Source: Bombardia bombarda (Eukaryota > Ascomycota > Sordariomycetes > Sordariales > Lasiosphaeriaceae). From it: 64,000 bases of DNA. Positions 20,590 through 32,215 of the stretch are shown here, piece by piece. The stretch covers positions 8,641,001 to 8,705,000 of the forward strand of contig JAULSR010000001.1 of NCBI GenBank assembly GCA_030512295.1, written 5' to 3'. How positions within the stretch are numbered: position 1 is the first letter of the stretch; each line of letters begins with the position of its first letter. The translations under genes and the position numbers were made by a program. A model generated the notes under the pieces. That model ran no database searches. It saw only the letters and a list, made by a program, of their open reading frames with translations, and was not told the origin of the DNA.

Positions 20590-23390
20590 CTATCTCCCGT
20601 ACTCCACCAAGTTAGTAGCAGCCCGCTTGATAATGCTCGCGACCTTCTCGACGGTCCGGTTAGCAAGCGCCCAGTCCCCCGTGAGGACCGTGTCCCGGAT
20701 GGCCGGGAAGAACGCCTCGTCGTACCCTGACCACAGCTGCGGTCCGAAAATGACATGCTTGAACTGTGTGCGATTCGGCACCTGTTTTGAACACACGAGT
20801 CAGCCACTTGTACTTTGTACTGTGTCATCAGGAGGGAAGAACTTACACCACCACCTGTCTCCAAATCCAAAAGATCCGTCTCAAACATGCCCATGCGGCT
20901 GTTGTACTCGCACCTCGTCTTGCCCAGCCCTGCCGGCTCCCACCCGCTCGCCGCCACAACGCTGTTCTCCCACCGCATCTCCCACTGGATGAACCGGCGC
21001 ATCGACATGGCCACTTCGTCCGACGCCTGCTTGAGCGAGTCAAAAGAGAAGGGCGCGCCGTTGTTCTTGCCCCAGGCCGTGACCTCGTCCACCCAGCGGG
21101 ACAAGCTGTCGGCGTAAGCGGGCATGTCAAACGGCATGACGGGGCGGTCGGCCAGCTCCAGGATGAGGAGGCCCACAATCTGGGCCAGAAGCGTGTGGTA
21201 GACGAATCCCGGGTCGCCAATCTGGTCCATCCACTCAAAGTTCTCGTAGTTGGAGTGATATGGGTATGAGCCGCCGTCGAAGTGCAGGTCCAGCGACGAC
21301 GTGCCGACAATGTCCTGGAAGGCGACGTAGTCGGAGCCGGCGCCGAGACCCTCGAGCTCAGCCTTTCGGCGGTCCCAGAGATCGCGAAGGGTGGTGTTGA
21401 AGTTGGGGTCCGAGACCCGGTTCAGGACCTGCAGCAGCACTTTGCGGAACACTGGCGAGCCGGCGGCATGGAAGGCGTCGCCCGTCACAGCCGTGTCGAG
21501 GTTGATATAGGCGAGAGCATTTCTGCGGAGGAGGTCGTCGTTCTGCTCGACATATTCGGTCGAGCCAATCAGGTTGTACTCCTCGGCGTCCCAAGACATG
21601 AACTCGATGGTGCGCAGTGGTCTCCAGCCCCTGGCAACAAGCAGGCCCAAGACACGTATCACCTCCAGCATCACGGCCGTCCCTGAGCCGGGATCAGCGG
21701 CTCCAAACGCCCACGAATCGCGGTGATTGCCGATGATAATCTTCTTCTCCTGTTGCTCCACTCCAATAATCTTGCCGTAAACATTCCAGATCGGTTGCTT
21801 CTCGTTCTCGTCCTGTTCGTTCTTCAGGCGCACAATCGGCGACGTGTGATTGCCGGTCCACCACTCGCCGACGTCGGGAACCCCGCCTTGCCATCCGTCC
21901 GGAACAGGCTGGCCAAACCCCTTGAGATGCTGGAGCAGAACCTGGGCGTCGCGCCACGCCAGAGGAAGACTGGGAATCTTGACCAGCCCGGGTGTTTGGC
22001 TGACCTTCTCACGCGGCATGTTCTCCTTGCTCCCCCAGCCCGGCGTCAACACGTCACCGACAACCCAGCTCATCAGGCTGACGGCTCCTCTCTGCACGCC
22101 GTCGGCAGGCATATAACGCCCCTTGGGCGCCACCTCGCCCTTCACAAAGCCGTCGTCTCCCGGATCGCTGTAGATAAGACAGCCGGCGAACCCAGCAAGC
22201 TCGGCGGCCTTGACCTTCAGCGCCCGGTCGCCCTGCGAGCCGTAGTATTTCACCAGGGCAATCGCGCCCTTCGTGTCAATACCACTGTCCTGGAGCTTCT
22301 TAAAGTCCTCTCTCGACCCATAGTTGGCAAAGATCAGCGGTCCCTTGACATCCCCAGACTTGGAATGGCCATGGAAGGCATACGTCTGCCGACCGGCCGT
22401 CTCGCCGCCGACCTCATCTTCTTCCAACTTCGCTGACCATATTGGCTTGTCGTCCTTGCCCATGATCTCGACCGCCCTGCCGCCTTCCTTGGGGTAGTTC
22501 AAGTAAACATGGTAGACGTCCATCGTCACGTCCTCCAAGCCGTATTTTTTAAACAGCATCTGCGTATCCTCCGCCAGAGCGAAATCGCCCTCGGTGCCCG
22601 CAATGTGTGCGTAGCCCGTAAAATGCTGCAGATTATCCCGTATCCTGCGCGGATCCATGTTGCCCTGCACGTAGACGCGCACGCTCTCGGGGTCGAACAT
22701 CTGGCTGCCCATGCGCCGCGCCATGTTGGTGAAGAGATCGCTCATAAAGAGAAGGTAGAGAAAGCCCAGCACCAGGGTGACGGCGAGGACGCGGCCGATT
22801 AGGAGGATTAGTGCCGCGCTGCCAAAGGTGGGGAAGGCGAAGCGCTGTCCGGGCGTGACCTCGTCGCCGTCGTTGGTATTATTTGTGCCCGCGCTGGCCG
22901 TGGCGTCCTGGCTCTGTTGTTCGCCGAGCCTGATGCGCAGCCGCGGCAGCTTCCACCTCCAGCCGTTCCATCGCCATTGGGGCAGCGAGAATCCGATCCG
23001 CTTGCCCCATGAGAGATTTCGCGATCGATCGTTAGGGTCCTCGATCTCCAGTTCCTGCATCTCCCGCCGTACGTGGTCTGCCTCGGAATCCGAATCGGAG
23101 TCGGAGTCTAGGCCGCTCTCGTTGTCTGTCTCGACTGTCGGCGGCCGATAGCCCCCCCGTGGCCGTCGCAAGCCTCTAGCATTGCGGTTGCTGGTGGTGT
23201 ATTCGGAGGGGGTCTGTGGGTTTAGGAGCGATTGGCCTTCTGTCTCGCCGGGCCGGGCGTCGTCGTCGAGGGGCGAAGGCGAGGGTGAGAGCTCGTGGCG
23301 TTGCCAATCGGTGCTGCTCCCCCCGGCGACTGCCTCATCGTAGGAGGGTATCGGGGGGACGGGCACGTATCTCTGCTTTTCGGGAGCCAT
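20590..23390 (-). CDS. Glutamate carboxypeptidase II-like M28 membrane protein (2 exons)
   Basis: Exons on the complement 23390-20847 and 20781-20590 (911 residues). The intron has donor GTAAGT and acceptor CAG. A long cytosolic acidic/Ser-rich N-terminus is followed by one membrane segment (ALILLIGRVLAVTLVLGFLY, about residue 200). Next come a PA domain (GPLIFANYGSREDFKKL...GAIALVKYYGS), the M28 zinc peptidase domain and a transferrin-receptor-like dimerisation domain. Zinc ligands of the GCPII type are all visible: H and D in GNHRDSWAFGAADPGSGT, EE in SWDAEEYNLIGSTE, D in INLDTA and H in SYPYHSNYENF. The fold and layout match fungal Vps70/Tre-type proteins of the vacuolar or endosomal pathway. 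An active peptidase is plausible because the ligands are kept. Confidence 0.9.
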
Positions 23391-24834
23391 CGTGGGCGGC
23401 TAGCCGCTACCTTGTGTGGGTTTGGGTGTCGTTCTCGACCGCGGTGGACATTCGAGATGCAGCCGATGGATGGGATTAGGTAGGTTCGTGGTTGGTAATA
23501 GACAAGGGAAAAATGGTCGGCGTTGTTTCTTGGTCGTGGTGGTTGGAATGCGAAGGATTGATTGTAAATGAGCGTGGTGAAAAAGAGAGAAGAGAAATAA
23601 TGGAGATTAGGAAAGCAGGGAGATGCTCATCAGTCCAGCTGCTCTGCGAGCCGACATGGATCGAGATAGGTGCAAGTAAGGCGGTGGTGGTGAAACTGAA
23701 GATGGGGATGTTGAGGTAAGTAGGTAGTGTTCTTTCAGTGGTATTCAGCGCAATGCATCCATCTCACCTGCCTAACTTGCACTCGACACGACACTTTGCG
23801 GCGCGGCCAGGGGCGACAGCAGGGGTTCTTGGCGACACTGTGTTTCCGACCGACTCCTCGGGCACTCCGCAACGTTCCGGTTGAACATGGACGACTCAGC
23901 AGGGTCTGCTTAGTCACTTTTCTGGGTACCCGGCACAGCCCCCGCCATGGTTTGACCACAATCGCCCCAAATTGGATTTTGCACTCAATCGGGAATTGGC
24001 ATTTCCACCAAAGTCGAGATGGAATCTCGGATGTTGGCGCATGTGTCTAAATCAACGATGTTATCATTCCCGTCGATAAGTTATCTGGCTCCATTCTCGG
24101 CTCAGCTTCGCATAATACATGACACAATGCACCCTGCGCACCCTGAAAAGCAACCGCGGTAGCATCCCCGTGGGTCCGCAGAACTCGTCATCAGCTTCCC
24201 GAAAACTAGAAACTGCCGGGTCAGGGGCAGACCATTTGACCTTTTTGGTGGAGCTCTGCATTCGATCTAGGACAATGCAAGTAGTGCAGTTGCAAATATG
24301 TGTAGTTGCAAATATGTGTAATATTTGCTGCACCCCTGGCGGATACTCTAACAGAATATGTGCTTTCTCTACTTTGTAGATGGTACAAGGATAGACGACA
24401 GAATCCACTCCTAACAAGGGGTAGAAAGAACTTGAACTAACTGCACAAAGGTAGGTATATAAGACTAAAGTACTACGGCAGTTTTATGCAACGGGGTCAT
24501 GCAGCTCTGCGAATCATGGATTTCATGATATCTTTATTAACTCTTGCCAGCCTATCTAAATGCATGTTGAATAGAATGATTACAAGCGTCACCGAAGTAC
24601 AAGGGTCATCGAAAAGAAATACACAACGACAACCAACTGCATTTAGTTGCGCCTTGCCTTGCTATAATTGTAACTCATCCCATTTCATACTTAACAGGAA
24701 AGCAATATCATGCTGATTAATTTGTGTGTAGTCCTAGCAAATAAGGGTGTATCTGATGTTTAACATTCTGCCCTTTGATAACGCTACTAGTGGTGAGTCC
24801 TTCTCTACTTGCTACCCGTCCTAGGTACTGAACA
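23391..24834. other. Intergenic region
   Basis: A 1.4 kb promoter and flank region with no supported gene. A 16-base unit (gtagttgcaaatatgt) is nearly duplicated in tandem at about 24280-24315. Short ORFs are not conserved-looking. Confidence 0.45.
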
Positions 24835-26102
24835 TCATGCACTGGGTGGTTCTACCGGATGCTGCCAAGCTTGGTAACCAATCCAAGTCTGAAATTCGCT
24901 TAGAGCCAGAGCTGCTATGCCCAGCAACACAGCAAACACGATGCCAATCAGGGTCGCCATCATCATGTATCGTGCACTGCTTTTCCGTTCCATTTGCCTC
25001 TCTATCCAGCCCCGTGGTGTGGGATTGCGGACCTCGTTATAAAGATCTGATAATCTGTCGGCGAGATACACATATCGTATGTTGTCCTCTCCAAGCCTCT
25101 GGATTGAGCTGTACTCAAAGTTGACAATGTCCGGGTCAAATGAGCAGGACCGCACAAGAGACTGCAGCAGTCGTTTTGACTTTGGCTCGGAGAGTGGGAA
25201 AAGCATCCCTTGAATGGAGTCCAAGGCTTCGAGTACCAGCTGACGAGGTAGAGCTCCACTGTCACACGGTAAGTCTTTCAATTTTGAAAACATCACTAGT
25301 TGGAGATTTAGCTACACCCTAATACTCGCAGACGGGCGAGAAAAAGTCTCCATTGTCTTTGGTTGCACGAAGTTGTTCTTTGAGAAAGGCCGTGTGATGG
25401 AATATCTCCAGCACGTTCGCCTTGCGGTCGAAATAGAGATGATTGCGGATGTCATGTGCAGCCCGGAAAGATAGCCAAAGGCGCTTCTTGAGCTTTGCTG
25501 CGCGCAGCTCAGACTTCATGTCTAAGAAGAGCTCGTTGTCTCCATAACTAAGGATCGGATGGTTTTCGATGGGAAAGAGGTCTTGCAAATACCTGCTAAA
25601 TGCGACTTCATCGTTCCAGTGAAGCCGAAATCCTCCCCTTTCGAGTCTATATGACAGTTGATGCAACGCCGAAGATTCGATTGTTATCAGTACCCTCACA
25701 GCAAGTGTTGTTGCGTTGTGCAAATCTATGGCATTAGGCGGAGGTTGGTTGTCCCTTTGGGGGAAGGCTAGCCTAAAGAACTCAGCCTTGGTTGCATCTG
25801 AGGTTGGACTTCAAAGCTTGAATCGTTCGAAAAAGGTCGTTGTGAGTTTTCAGCACCCTCGATGACACAAGTGTTCCATCAGTATAGTCAGAAACAATTG
25901 TCGTATAGAATTGGAGAAAGCGTCCAAGACGGTGGCTTTTCTGGCAAGCAGACACCGTCACCGGGGAGATGCGTCTCTGTTCAGAGCGATCGTAGCAGCT
26001 TGCACAGCACTCCCATGACCATAGTACTTGACCAAGTCTATGGACTATGTCATCGTCGATGTCTTCTAAAGTCGTTGGTTGGGCCATTGCTGATTTCATC
26101 AA
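24835..26102 (-). pseudogene. Fungal single-TM conserved protein with a probable frameshift
   Basis: The C-terminal exon (25258-24835) and the preceding exon (from 25326 upward) join through a GT-AG intron of 67 bases, giving SPVCDGALPRQLVLEALDS. The C-terminus GWIERQMERKSSARYMMMATLIGIVFAVLLGIAALAL plus YQAWQHP identifies a fungal family of unknown function with one terminal membrane helix. The N-terminal part (26102-25800, with HRLGRFLQFYTTIVSDYTDG and LKTHNDLFRTIQALKS) is in another frame. It runs into a stop, while the continuing frame resumes as DATKAEFFRLAFPQRD with no usable splice pair between them. One extra base near 25797 explains this. It could be a recent pseudogene or a sequence error. 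Confidence 0.6.
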
Positions 26103-26341
26103 GCTATGGTTGGAAAGATCTGGAGATACATGGGTTGAGTCCAGAGAGGGGGTAGACTTTGGTCACCATAGATGAGGCCTCCACGATTTCGCAAGTGTCT
26201 ATCATGAGTTCTCCCGTCCCTGGTTGGCATCGGCAGTGTGCATTGATACCATTGCTCAGCCCCAGGCCAAGCCCCCACCCTGCGCTATGGCGAGATGTGA
26301 TGCTACTGAGGTACATACAGTACCTAGGTAGGTAGGTATCT

Positions 26342-26609
26342 TACAGTTTAATCTTGGTTTAACTGTTAGTTTAGTTGATTTGATAGTGCAGTGCTCCGGG
26401 TCAAATGTTCAATCTTCATCACTGTAACACATAGAACACCACTCTAAAAGCTGGAAAATTGGATCTGTATATAAATCCATGAGTTCCATTTCGTAGAGGT
26501 CTTTTATTTTGTGACAATTGGTCGTCGTTTCGATAAGTTGGAGAGTTTTTGCTCAGGGCCCTGTCGAAGGTACTAAGCAAGCTAACAATTAAACCAGGGT
26601 TGGAGCGTA
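26342..26609. mobile_element. MITE copy 1 (long TIRs)
   Basis: A 268-base element without coding capacity. Its left end (TACAG...CTTGGTTTAACTGTTAG) and right end (GCTAACAATTAAACCAGGG...GCGTA) are imperfect inverted copies of each other. Both match the better-preserved copy at 40871-41133. The central part (TCGTTTCGATAAGTTGGAGAG) also matches that copy. TA at each end fits a Tc1/mariner-type target site. Confidence 0.7.
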
Positions 26610-26887
26610 CTATACTCTTCCCCCCCTCCCAATAGGTACTGTACGTAGGCAGGCTACGCAAGCAGTATGCCTCGTTGGGCTGACTGTTCGAATAGATGCC
26701 ACAAGTATATGATGTAGGCAGTCTGGGCGGTGTCGCTCAAAGATTCTCGGGCTTGTCGGGTTAAGCGGGCATCCAATTCTTTTTTTGAAAACCTTTCGTC
26801 AAAAACCCGCCAAAATACCTATGTACCCACCTACCTTTGTTCTCAAATCCAGGCCAAGGTCCGCAGTTTTTACACAATCTCATTGAA

Positions 26888-28520
26888 ATGTCAGATACTC
26901 AGGTCGTGGAGACCCTAGAGCCATTAGGAGTGAAGATTTTACTCAAGAGACCCTTTTTGGCCAGTATCGCCAGCACCCTGTCCAGGCGAATGAAGAGGAG
27001 TCTCTCCTCGAACTTTCCATGAAGCTCAGGTTTATGGGACATAGTGAAGACGAAAAGGCGGTTAGGAAGAAAGTGCAGAAGTTCTTCGACCAAGATCATG
27101 TCCACGAATATCTGCGAGAGCACTTCTTGGAGGTGAAATTTCAAGTTAGCATAGGCCTCAAGCTACTTGGCTCTGAATTGACGGATATCGGGATCTCAGT
27201 GTTTGGAAATGCTGTTTCCAGAAGCACACTATGCGGCATGCTTATAGAAATGTTTAACGGCAACCGTTCGACTCCCGCTACACTGGGTGGGCTTCTTAGA
27301 GTGGGTTCTGGCACAACCATGCGCACGCATTCTTGGGATCACAGCAGGCCACCCCCCAGCCAAAATCAAGGAGCGAGGCAAGCCCGACAATCTATTACCT
27401 TTACCTCTGGAGGGAGATTCATCCGACGACTCTGATAGCGACTGTCCTGAGCAGAACCAACTCTCATAAGAGGTCAGAGCTACCTACGATGATGAAGATC
27501 GAAAGACCATGGGCAGTGAGTTGGCCCTGATTGGAAGAGTTGATAAACTATCATTGCAAAACTATGATTGGGCTCTCATTGCGCTTAACAAGGAGATATT
27601 ACTGCGAAATGGTATCGCGGTTCCAACCTCTGGGCATATTATGGGTAACCCAGCTGTGGAGGCTGGCATGATATCAGAAGAAGAGACCGATTTCTTGGAT
27701 TTCAGACTGCCAGACCGCCGGCTGGCAGGTTACCGTGGTTGGAATTTGTCGGGTGTTGCTGTCATAACATGTCGAGGGATCCAACATGGAACACTTAAAG
27801 ACCAGGGTTCTACCATCGTGGTGGCACCAGGAAATACTTTTGTGGAAGCTCTAGACTTCGTGCCAGATAGAGAGTCGAGTAGGTCAAAGATGTCGTCGGT
27901 CTATGAAAGCTGAAGCTGACTGTTCCATAGGTTTGAGATCAGGAGACTCCGGGTCATGGGTCACTCACCAGGATACAGGCGAGGTGTATGGTCACATTAT
28001 CGCGGTTGATACCCTTGGCGAAGCTTATGTGATGACAATCAAGGACACACTGCGCGACATTGAGTACCATCTTCAGACAGCTCATGTTGATCTTGCCTCA
28101 CCACAAGATATCATGCAATACCAATCAAGAGATACGTCTATCAGGGCGGAAAGTCTGGTTGATAGCGAGCGTATAGAACTAGGTGATATGCTAGGAAGGT
28201 TAGGATTATGGTCAGGAAGGCCAAGAGTATTAGGAGGCCTAATCGGGCTAGGAGGACCAGGACTGTCAGAAGGGTCACGATGGCCAGGACGGTCAATACG
28301 ATCAACACGGATAGCACGGTCGGGACGGCCAGTAACTGTGGTACAGTATTTAGAAGGGTCAGAAGGGTCAGTAATTTCAGGAGAGTCAGGAGAGTCAGGA
28401 CAGTCACGTGGTACGATGGACGAGGAAGGCCCCCCGACACCACCGCCTCTTACGGAAACTGATTCCCTTCTTGGGGCCCCGTGGCTCCTGTGGCTCCTCT
28501 TCTTGCGACTCCAGATATGA
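26888..28520 (+). pseudogene. Decayed trypsin-fold serine protease-like gene
   Basis: Homology runs through several frames. Frame 1 covers about 26935-27320 (ESLLELSMKLRFMGHSEDEK...GNAVSRSTLCGMLIEM). Frame 2 continues from about 27310 with ILGITAGHPPAK, hits an in-frame TAA at 27467-27469 and goes on as TYDDEDRKTMGSELALIGRV...NYDWALIALN. A clean GT-AG intron (27879-27930, branch GCTGAC) joins to SLRSGDSGSWVTHQDTGEVYGHIIA. TAGH, DWALI and GDSGSW look like the His, Asp and Ser sites of the chymotrypsin fold, as in fungal proteins with a S1-like domain. The frame change and the stop indicate loss of function unless the assembly is wrong. No clear in-frame ATG precedes the frame-1 part. The tail from 28195 is a decayed repeat. 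Confidence 0.6.
28195..28410. repeat. Degenerate 9-base minisatellite (GGTCAGGAx type)
   Basis: About 215 bases with a 9-base period around ggtcaggac/gagtcagga, most regular at 28355-28405 (agaagggtc, gagagtcag). It lies at the 3' end of the protease-like pseudogene. It gives leucine/threonine-rich reading on the minus strand and Arg/Val-rich reading on the plus strand, neither likely meaningful. Confidence 0.6.
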
Positions 28521-29050
28521 CATTCGGGGCACAAAATCCGAGATCATCCGATGACTTTGATAACATACATGTTGTTGGAAAGCTTATGGGAAGTTGGTGC
28601 TGAAGTTGGCTCTGGTTCTGGTGGGGTCCCTGTTTATGGCCTTGAAGCAGCTTTAGGAAGACGTATTGATGAATGCCATGATAAGGCGCACGCACTGCTT
28701 TTTGGCATACTTCAAGTGTTCAAGTCGGATTGTCAATATATTACGGCAAATGTATCATGGAGGAGGCTTGGTAGAAGTTTCGTTTTCTAGCATCTCATAC
28801 TTGGTGGAGCGTTGTCCAGGAAGTGAGTGCTTTTGCCGATTGCAACTGCCTACACAAAACCGCACCTTCCTACCTCGCATTTTGTCCGTCAAAAGAACTC
28901 CGCACGACGCCTGGACCAGGACCTCAGGTGTCTACTTGGCCGCCTTATTACCGTGTAGCCAAGCAGAGCTAGCTGTAGGATATAGAATAACCGACCAAAG
29001 GTCCTTATCGCAGCACTCCAAACCAACCACGCTCAAACCACACCAATCCA
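28521..29050. other. Intergenic region upstream of the M81-type gene
   Basis: No gene seen. It presumably holds the promoter of the gene starting at 29051; the final 30 bases are C/A-rich, as in other start contexts here. Confidence 0.4.
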
Positions 29051-30598
29051 ATGCCATCCAAACGCCCCATCATCGCCATCGCAGGCCTCGCCTGTGAGAC
29101 CTCAACCTTCACCCCCTCGCGCACCCTCGCGCCCGCATTCCACCCACAGCGCGGCGACGAAATCATCTCACGCTACAAAACATTCCTTGGCGCCGGCACC
29201 CCGCTCAGCGCCGCCGCCGAATGGCACGGCATTCTCACAGGCCACGCCCTCCCCGGCGGCGTCGTGACCCGACCCGCCTTTGAGGCCCTCGCAGGCGAAA
29301 TCACATCCCGCCTCTCCCATCTCATTTCCACCACCACGCAACTCGATGGCCTCTGGCTGGACATCCACGGCGCCATGGTAGTCGACACGCTCGACGACGC
29401 CGAGGCCGAGCTGCTGCGCCGCATCCGCGCGGTGATCGGGCCCGACGTGATCGTATCGGCGTCGATGGATCTGCACGGAAATGTCTCGCGCGAGCTGGTG
29501 CACGGCTGCGATCTGATGACGTGCTACCGCACGGCGCCGCACGAGGACACGCTCGAGACCAAGGAGCGCGCCTGTCGGAATCTGGTATCTGTCTTGACGA
29601 CGGAGCGGCTGCCTGACGGCTCTGTGCGGCGGCCGCTCAAGGCCTGGGTTCCTGTGCCTATTCTCCTGCCTGGGGAGCAGACTTCGACGCGCGATGAGCC
29701 GGCGAAGCACATCTACGCCGCTGTGCCCGAGGTGGAGGCTGTTGAGGGCGTCTTGGATGCGGCGGTCTGGGTGGGGTATGCCTGGGCTGATGAGCCGCGC
29801 AATCGTGCTGCTGTGGTTGTCACTGGTTGGGAGGAGCACCCCGTCGTGGAGGGAGCTGAGAGGCTTGCGCGCCTGTTTTGGGATGCGCGCGCTGACTTTA
29901 GGTTCGTCGCTCCTACCGGGTCTTTGGGCGAATGTCTGGACACGGCGCTCGCATCCAAGGCTCGCCCGTATTTTATATCTGACTCTGGGGACAACCCGAC
30001 TGCGGGAGGATCGGGTGACGTGACATGGGGATTGACACAGCTGCTTGCGCGACCCGAATTCAAAGATACAGCGACCGGCCCGGTTGTTATCTACGCTAGC
30101 GTCCCTGGACCGGAAGCTGTTCGTATCGCTGTAGAGGCAGGGGTTAGCGCTACTGTGACTGTTACTGCGGGCGCGGACATCGACAATGTTCACGCTGGTC
30201 CAATCACAATGACTGGCCGCGTACACTCTATCAAGCACGGCGACAAATGGGCAGAGACTGAGGTGGTATTGCAGGTTGGAAGCGTGTTTGCCATCCTCAC
30301 CAAGTTACGCAAGCCATACCACCTAGAGCGTGACTTTGTAGAGCTGAATTTGCGGCCGCGAGAGGCAGATATCGTCATTGTCAAGATTGGGTACCTGGAG
30401 CCTGAGCTATACGACATGGCGGCGGATTGGATGTTGGGGCTCACGCCCGGTGGAGTTGATCAGGATCTCGAGCGGCTGGGCCATCATCGCATTCGCAGAC
30501 CCATGTGGCCGTTCGACAAGACCTTTGGTGCAGGGCCTGGTCTCAAGGCGAGGATGATCCAAATGTCCAATGAGCCGCTTGTTGGGCCTAACGAGTAG
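29051..30598 (+). CDS. M81-family (MlrC-type) metal-dependent hydrolase
   Basis: A single-exon ORF of 515 residues. The opening RPIIAIAGLACETSTFTPSRT is the family's glycine/E-T-FxP start. The motifs LWLDIHGAMVV, SASMDLHGNVSRELV, YRTAPHEDTLET and ISDSGDNPTAGGSGD follow in the order seen in MlrC/M81 proteins. The His/Asp residues of DxHGAM and DxHGN are the expected zinc ligands. The bacterial MlrC acts on linearised microcystin. The fungal homologs have no established substrate and are best called putative amidohydrolases/peptidases. There is no signal peptide, so it is probably cytosolic. The lack of introns fits possible bacterial ancestry but does not prove it. The next gene is a nitrilase, another C-N hydrolase. 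Confidence 0.87.
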   Translation: MPSKRPIIAIAGLACETSTFTPSRTLAPAFHPQRGDEIISRYKTFLGAGTPLSAAAEWHGILTGHALPGGVVTRPAFEALAGEITSRLSHLISTTTQLDGLWLDIHGAMVVDTLDDAEAELLRRIRAVIGPDVIVSASMDLHGNVSRELVHGCDLMTCYRTAPHEDTLETKERACRNLVSVLTTERLPDGSVRRPLKAWVPVPILLPGEQTSTRDEPAKHIYAAVPEVEAVEGVLDAAVWVGYAWADEPRNRAAVVVTGWEEHPVVEGAERLARLFWDARADFRFVAPTGSLGECLDTALASKARPYFISDSGDNPTAGGSGDVTWGLTQLLARPEFKDTATGPVVIYASVPGPEAVRIAVEAGVSATVTVTAGADIDNVHAGPITMTGRVHSIKHGDKWAETEVVLQVGSVFAILTKLRKPYHLERDFVELNLRPREADIVIVKIGYLEPELYDMAADWMLGLTPGGVDQDLERLGHHRIRRPMWPFDKTFGAGPGLKARMIQMSNEPLVGPNE

Positions 30599-31027
30599 CG
30601 TTACTCGTCAGTTGAATCCCGCTTGCGGCACTGGGGCAGTAACACCGACTCTCTTTGAGAGTCGGGATTTTCATACTGTATCCGGCCCCCTAAAGAGTGA
30701 TCAAACCTCTATGCTACTTGCAACGATATTCTTAGCCTGACTGTCAACAGTCGTCTGTTAGCATGTTATAGTTCTCTCGCCATAAAGGGCTTCGCCAGTT
30801 CACGCAAACCGAACTAACTTCGACATAACCAAATTTGCCATGACCTACAGATATGTACGCTCCTCCCCCCCTCAGTTAGAAAAATGATTCCTAGCCTCCT
30901 TCAACTTCCGCAGCACCTTCCCTCCACGACTCTCCGTCCGACTCAGTTTCAACCCCCCCCCCCACCACCCATCTCCTCGCTCCCCGTTATACTCGCCGCT
31001 ACATCACTCCCACTCCCAACCCGATTC
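30599..31027. other. Intergenic region between converging genes
   Basis: The 3' flanks of the M81-type and nitrilase genes. A short imperfect hairpin (actctctttgagagt, near 30650) lies after the first. C-rich tracts lie near 30865 and 30950, the second inside the overlapping tail sequence. Confidence 0.4.
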
Positions 31028-32215
31028 CTATCGCTCTTCGTGCTTTTCAGTCTTCGCAGAGAGCTGCCGTTCACTATCAAAGCTCTCAGCCCTGACATGA
31101 CGACTCGCCACCGTCGAGTCACCACCCCCCTTCCCAAAGCTCTCCTCCCCCAACTTCTCATCCGCCCATACCGGCCGTGTATCCACACTGAACTTGAGCA
31201 CCTCGGGCCTCTGATAATGCCCATTGGCATCAATCCACACCTTCACCAAGCCCAGCTGCTCCATGTCCACCTCGGCAGCCACCAGCCTCTCCTCCCCGCC
31301 CGTATGCGGCCCGGCCAGAAACTGGCAAAACGGATGCAGCACCGAGCTCCACCCGCCACCAGCCTTGACCAGCCCTTGCTCCCCCAGACTTTCCCGCATC
31401 CAGCTCAGACACGTCTCATCAACATAATTGCTCGCCGTGATCACAAAAACCTGCCCCGTCAGCGCGTGCGCCTTCATCAGCGCCTCGATCTGCGCGTCCG
31501 CGACACCCTCGAACCCAGCCATGGTCGACAGCGCAGGCCATGCCCCAGCGTGGATGTGCTGGCCTCCCGCGATCAGCGCCTGGCGCGCCCCGTTCATCGT
31601 GTTCTCCCAGCAGGCAAGCCCGCCGAGGTTGTACCCAAGCGAGAGCGGGAAGTTGCAGAGGGTGGACCCGTTGCCCTGGGCCCACACCATGCGCTCGACG
31701 TAGGTCGGCTGCAGCTTGCGGTGGACGCCGAGGATGAGGCCGGTCGAGTCGATGGTGACTTGGCTGTTGAAGAGGGTGTGCGAGTTTGTCATGCGCTCCG
31801 AGACGCCGAGGGAGATGGCCACGTTGCCGGCGCGGCAGGCGGATTGGATGGCGGCCATGTCGGGGGAGTTGTGGGAGACGGTGACGGACTGGGTTGCGTA
31901 GGTGGCGAGGGCCGAGACTTGGGTTAGGGGTGGGTAGCATTCTATGAAGTACTATGCAGAGTAAATTAGGGGTGGAGTACGAGTGAGGGGGATGGATGAG
32001 CGGGTTTTACTGCTGCTGTAGGGTAGAAGGGCGGGGGGAGAAACACTTACGGGATAACCGGGGATAAATGTCTCGGGAAAGACAAGGAGTTTGATATCCT
32101 CAGCGGCAGCCTGCTCGATCAAGCGCACAACCTTTGCTATGGTAGCCGCCTTATCCATGAAGATGGGCGCCGCATGGGCGGCGGCAACCTTGAACTTGGT
32201 CTGCTTGAAGGCCAT
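31028..32215 (-). CDS. Nitrilase (2 exons)
   Basis: Exons on the complement 32215-32051 and 31951-31028, with an intron GTAAGT...TAG of 99 bases (362 residues). The catalytic triad of the nitrilase branch is complete: E48 in VFPETFIPGYP, K134 in HRKLQPTYVERMVW and C169 in GGLACWEN. These enzymes hydrolyse nitriles to acids and ammonia; CWEN marks true nitrilases rather than amidases. Residues after about 320 are low-complexity and charged. The substrate cannot be told; cyanide hydratases have a closely related motif set, so that activity is the main alternative. The start is supported by the beta strand KFKVAAAHAAPIFMD directly after the ATG. Confidence 0.92.

Noticed and set aside
29168..30238. 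Long minus-strand ORF (356 codons)
   Set aside because: Antisense of the M81-type gene; Arg-rich composition artefact.
30884..31927. Plus-strand ORF of 347 codons
   Set aside because: Antisense of the nitrilase exon, whose catalytic residues are clear on the minus strand.
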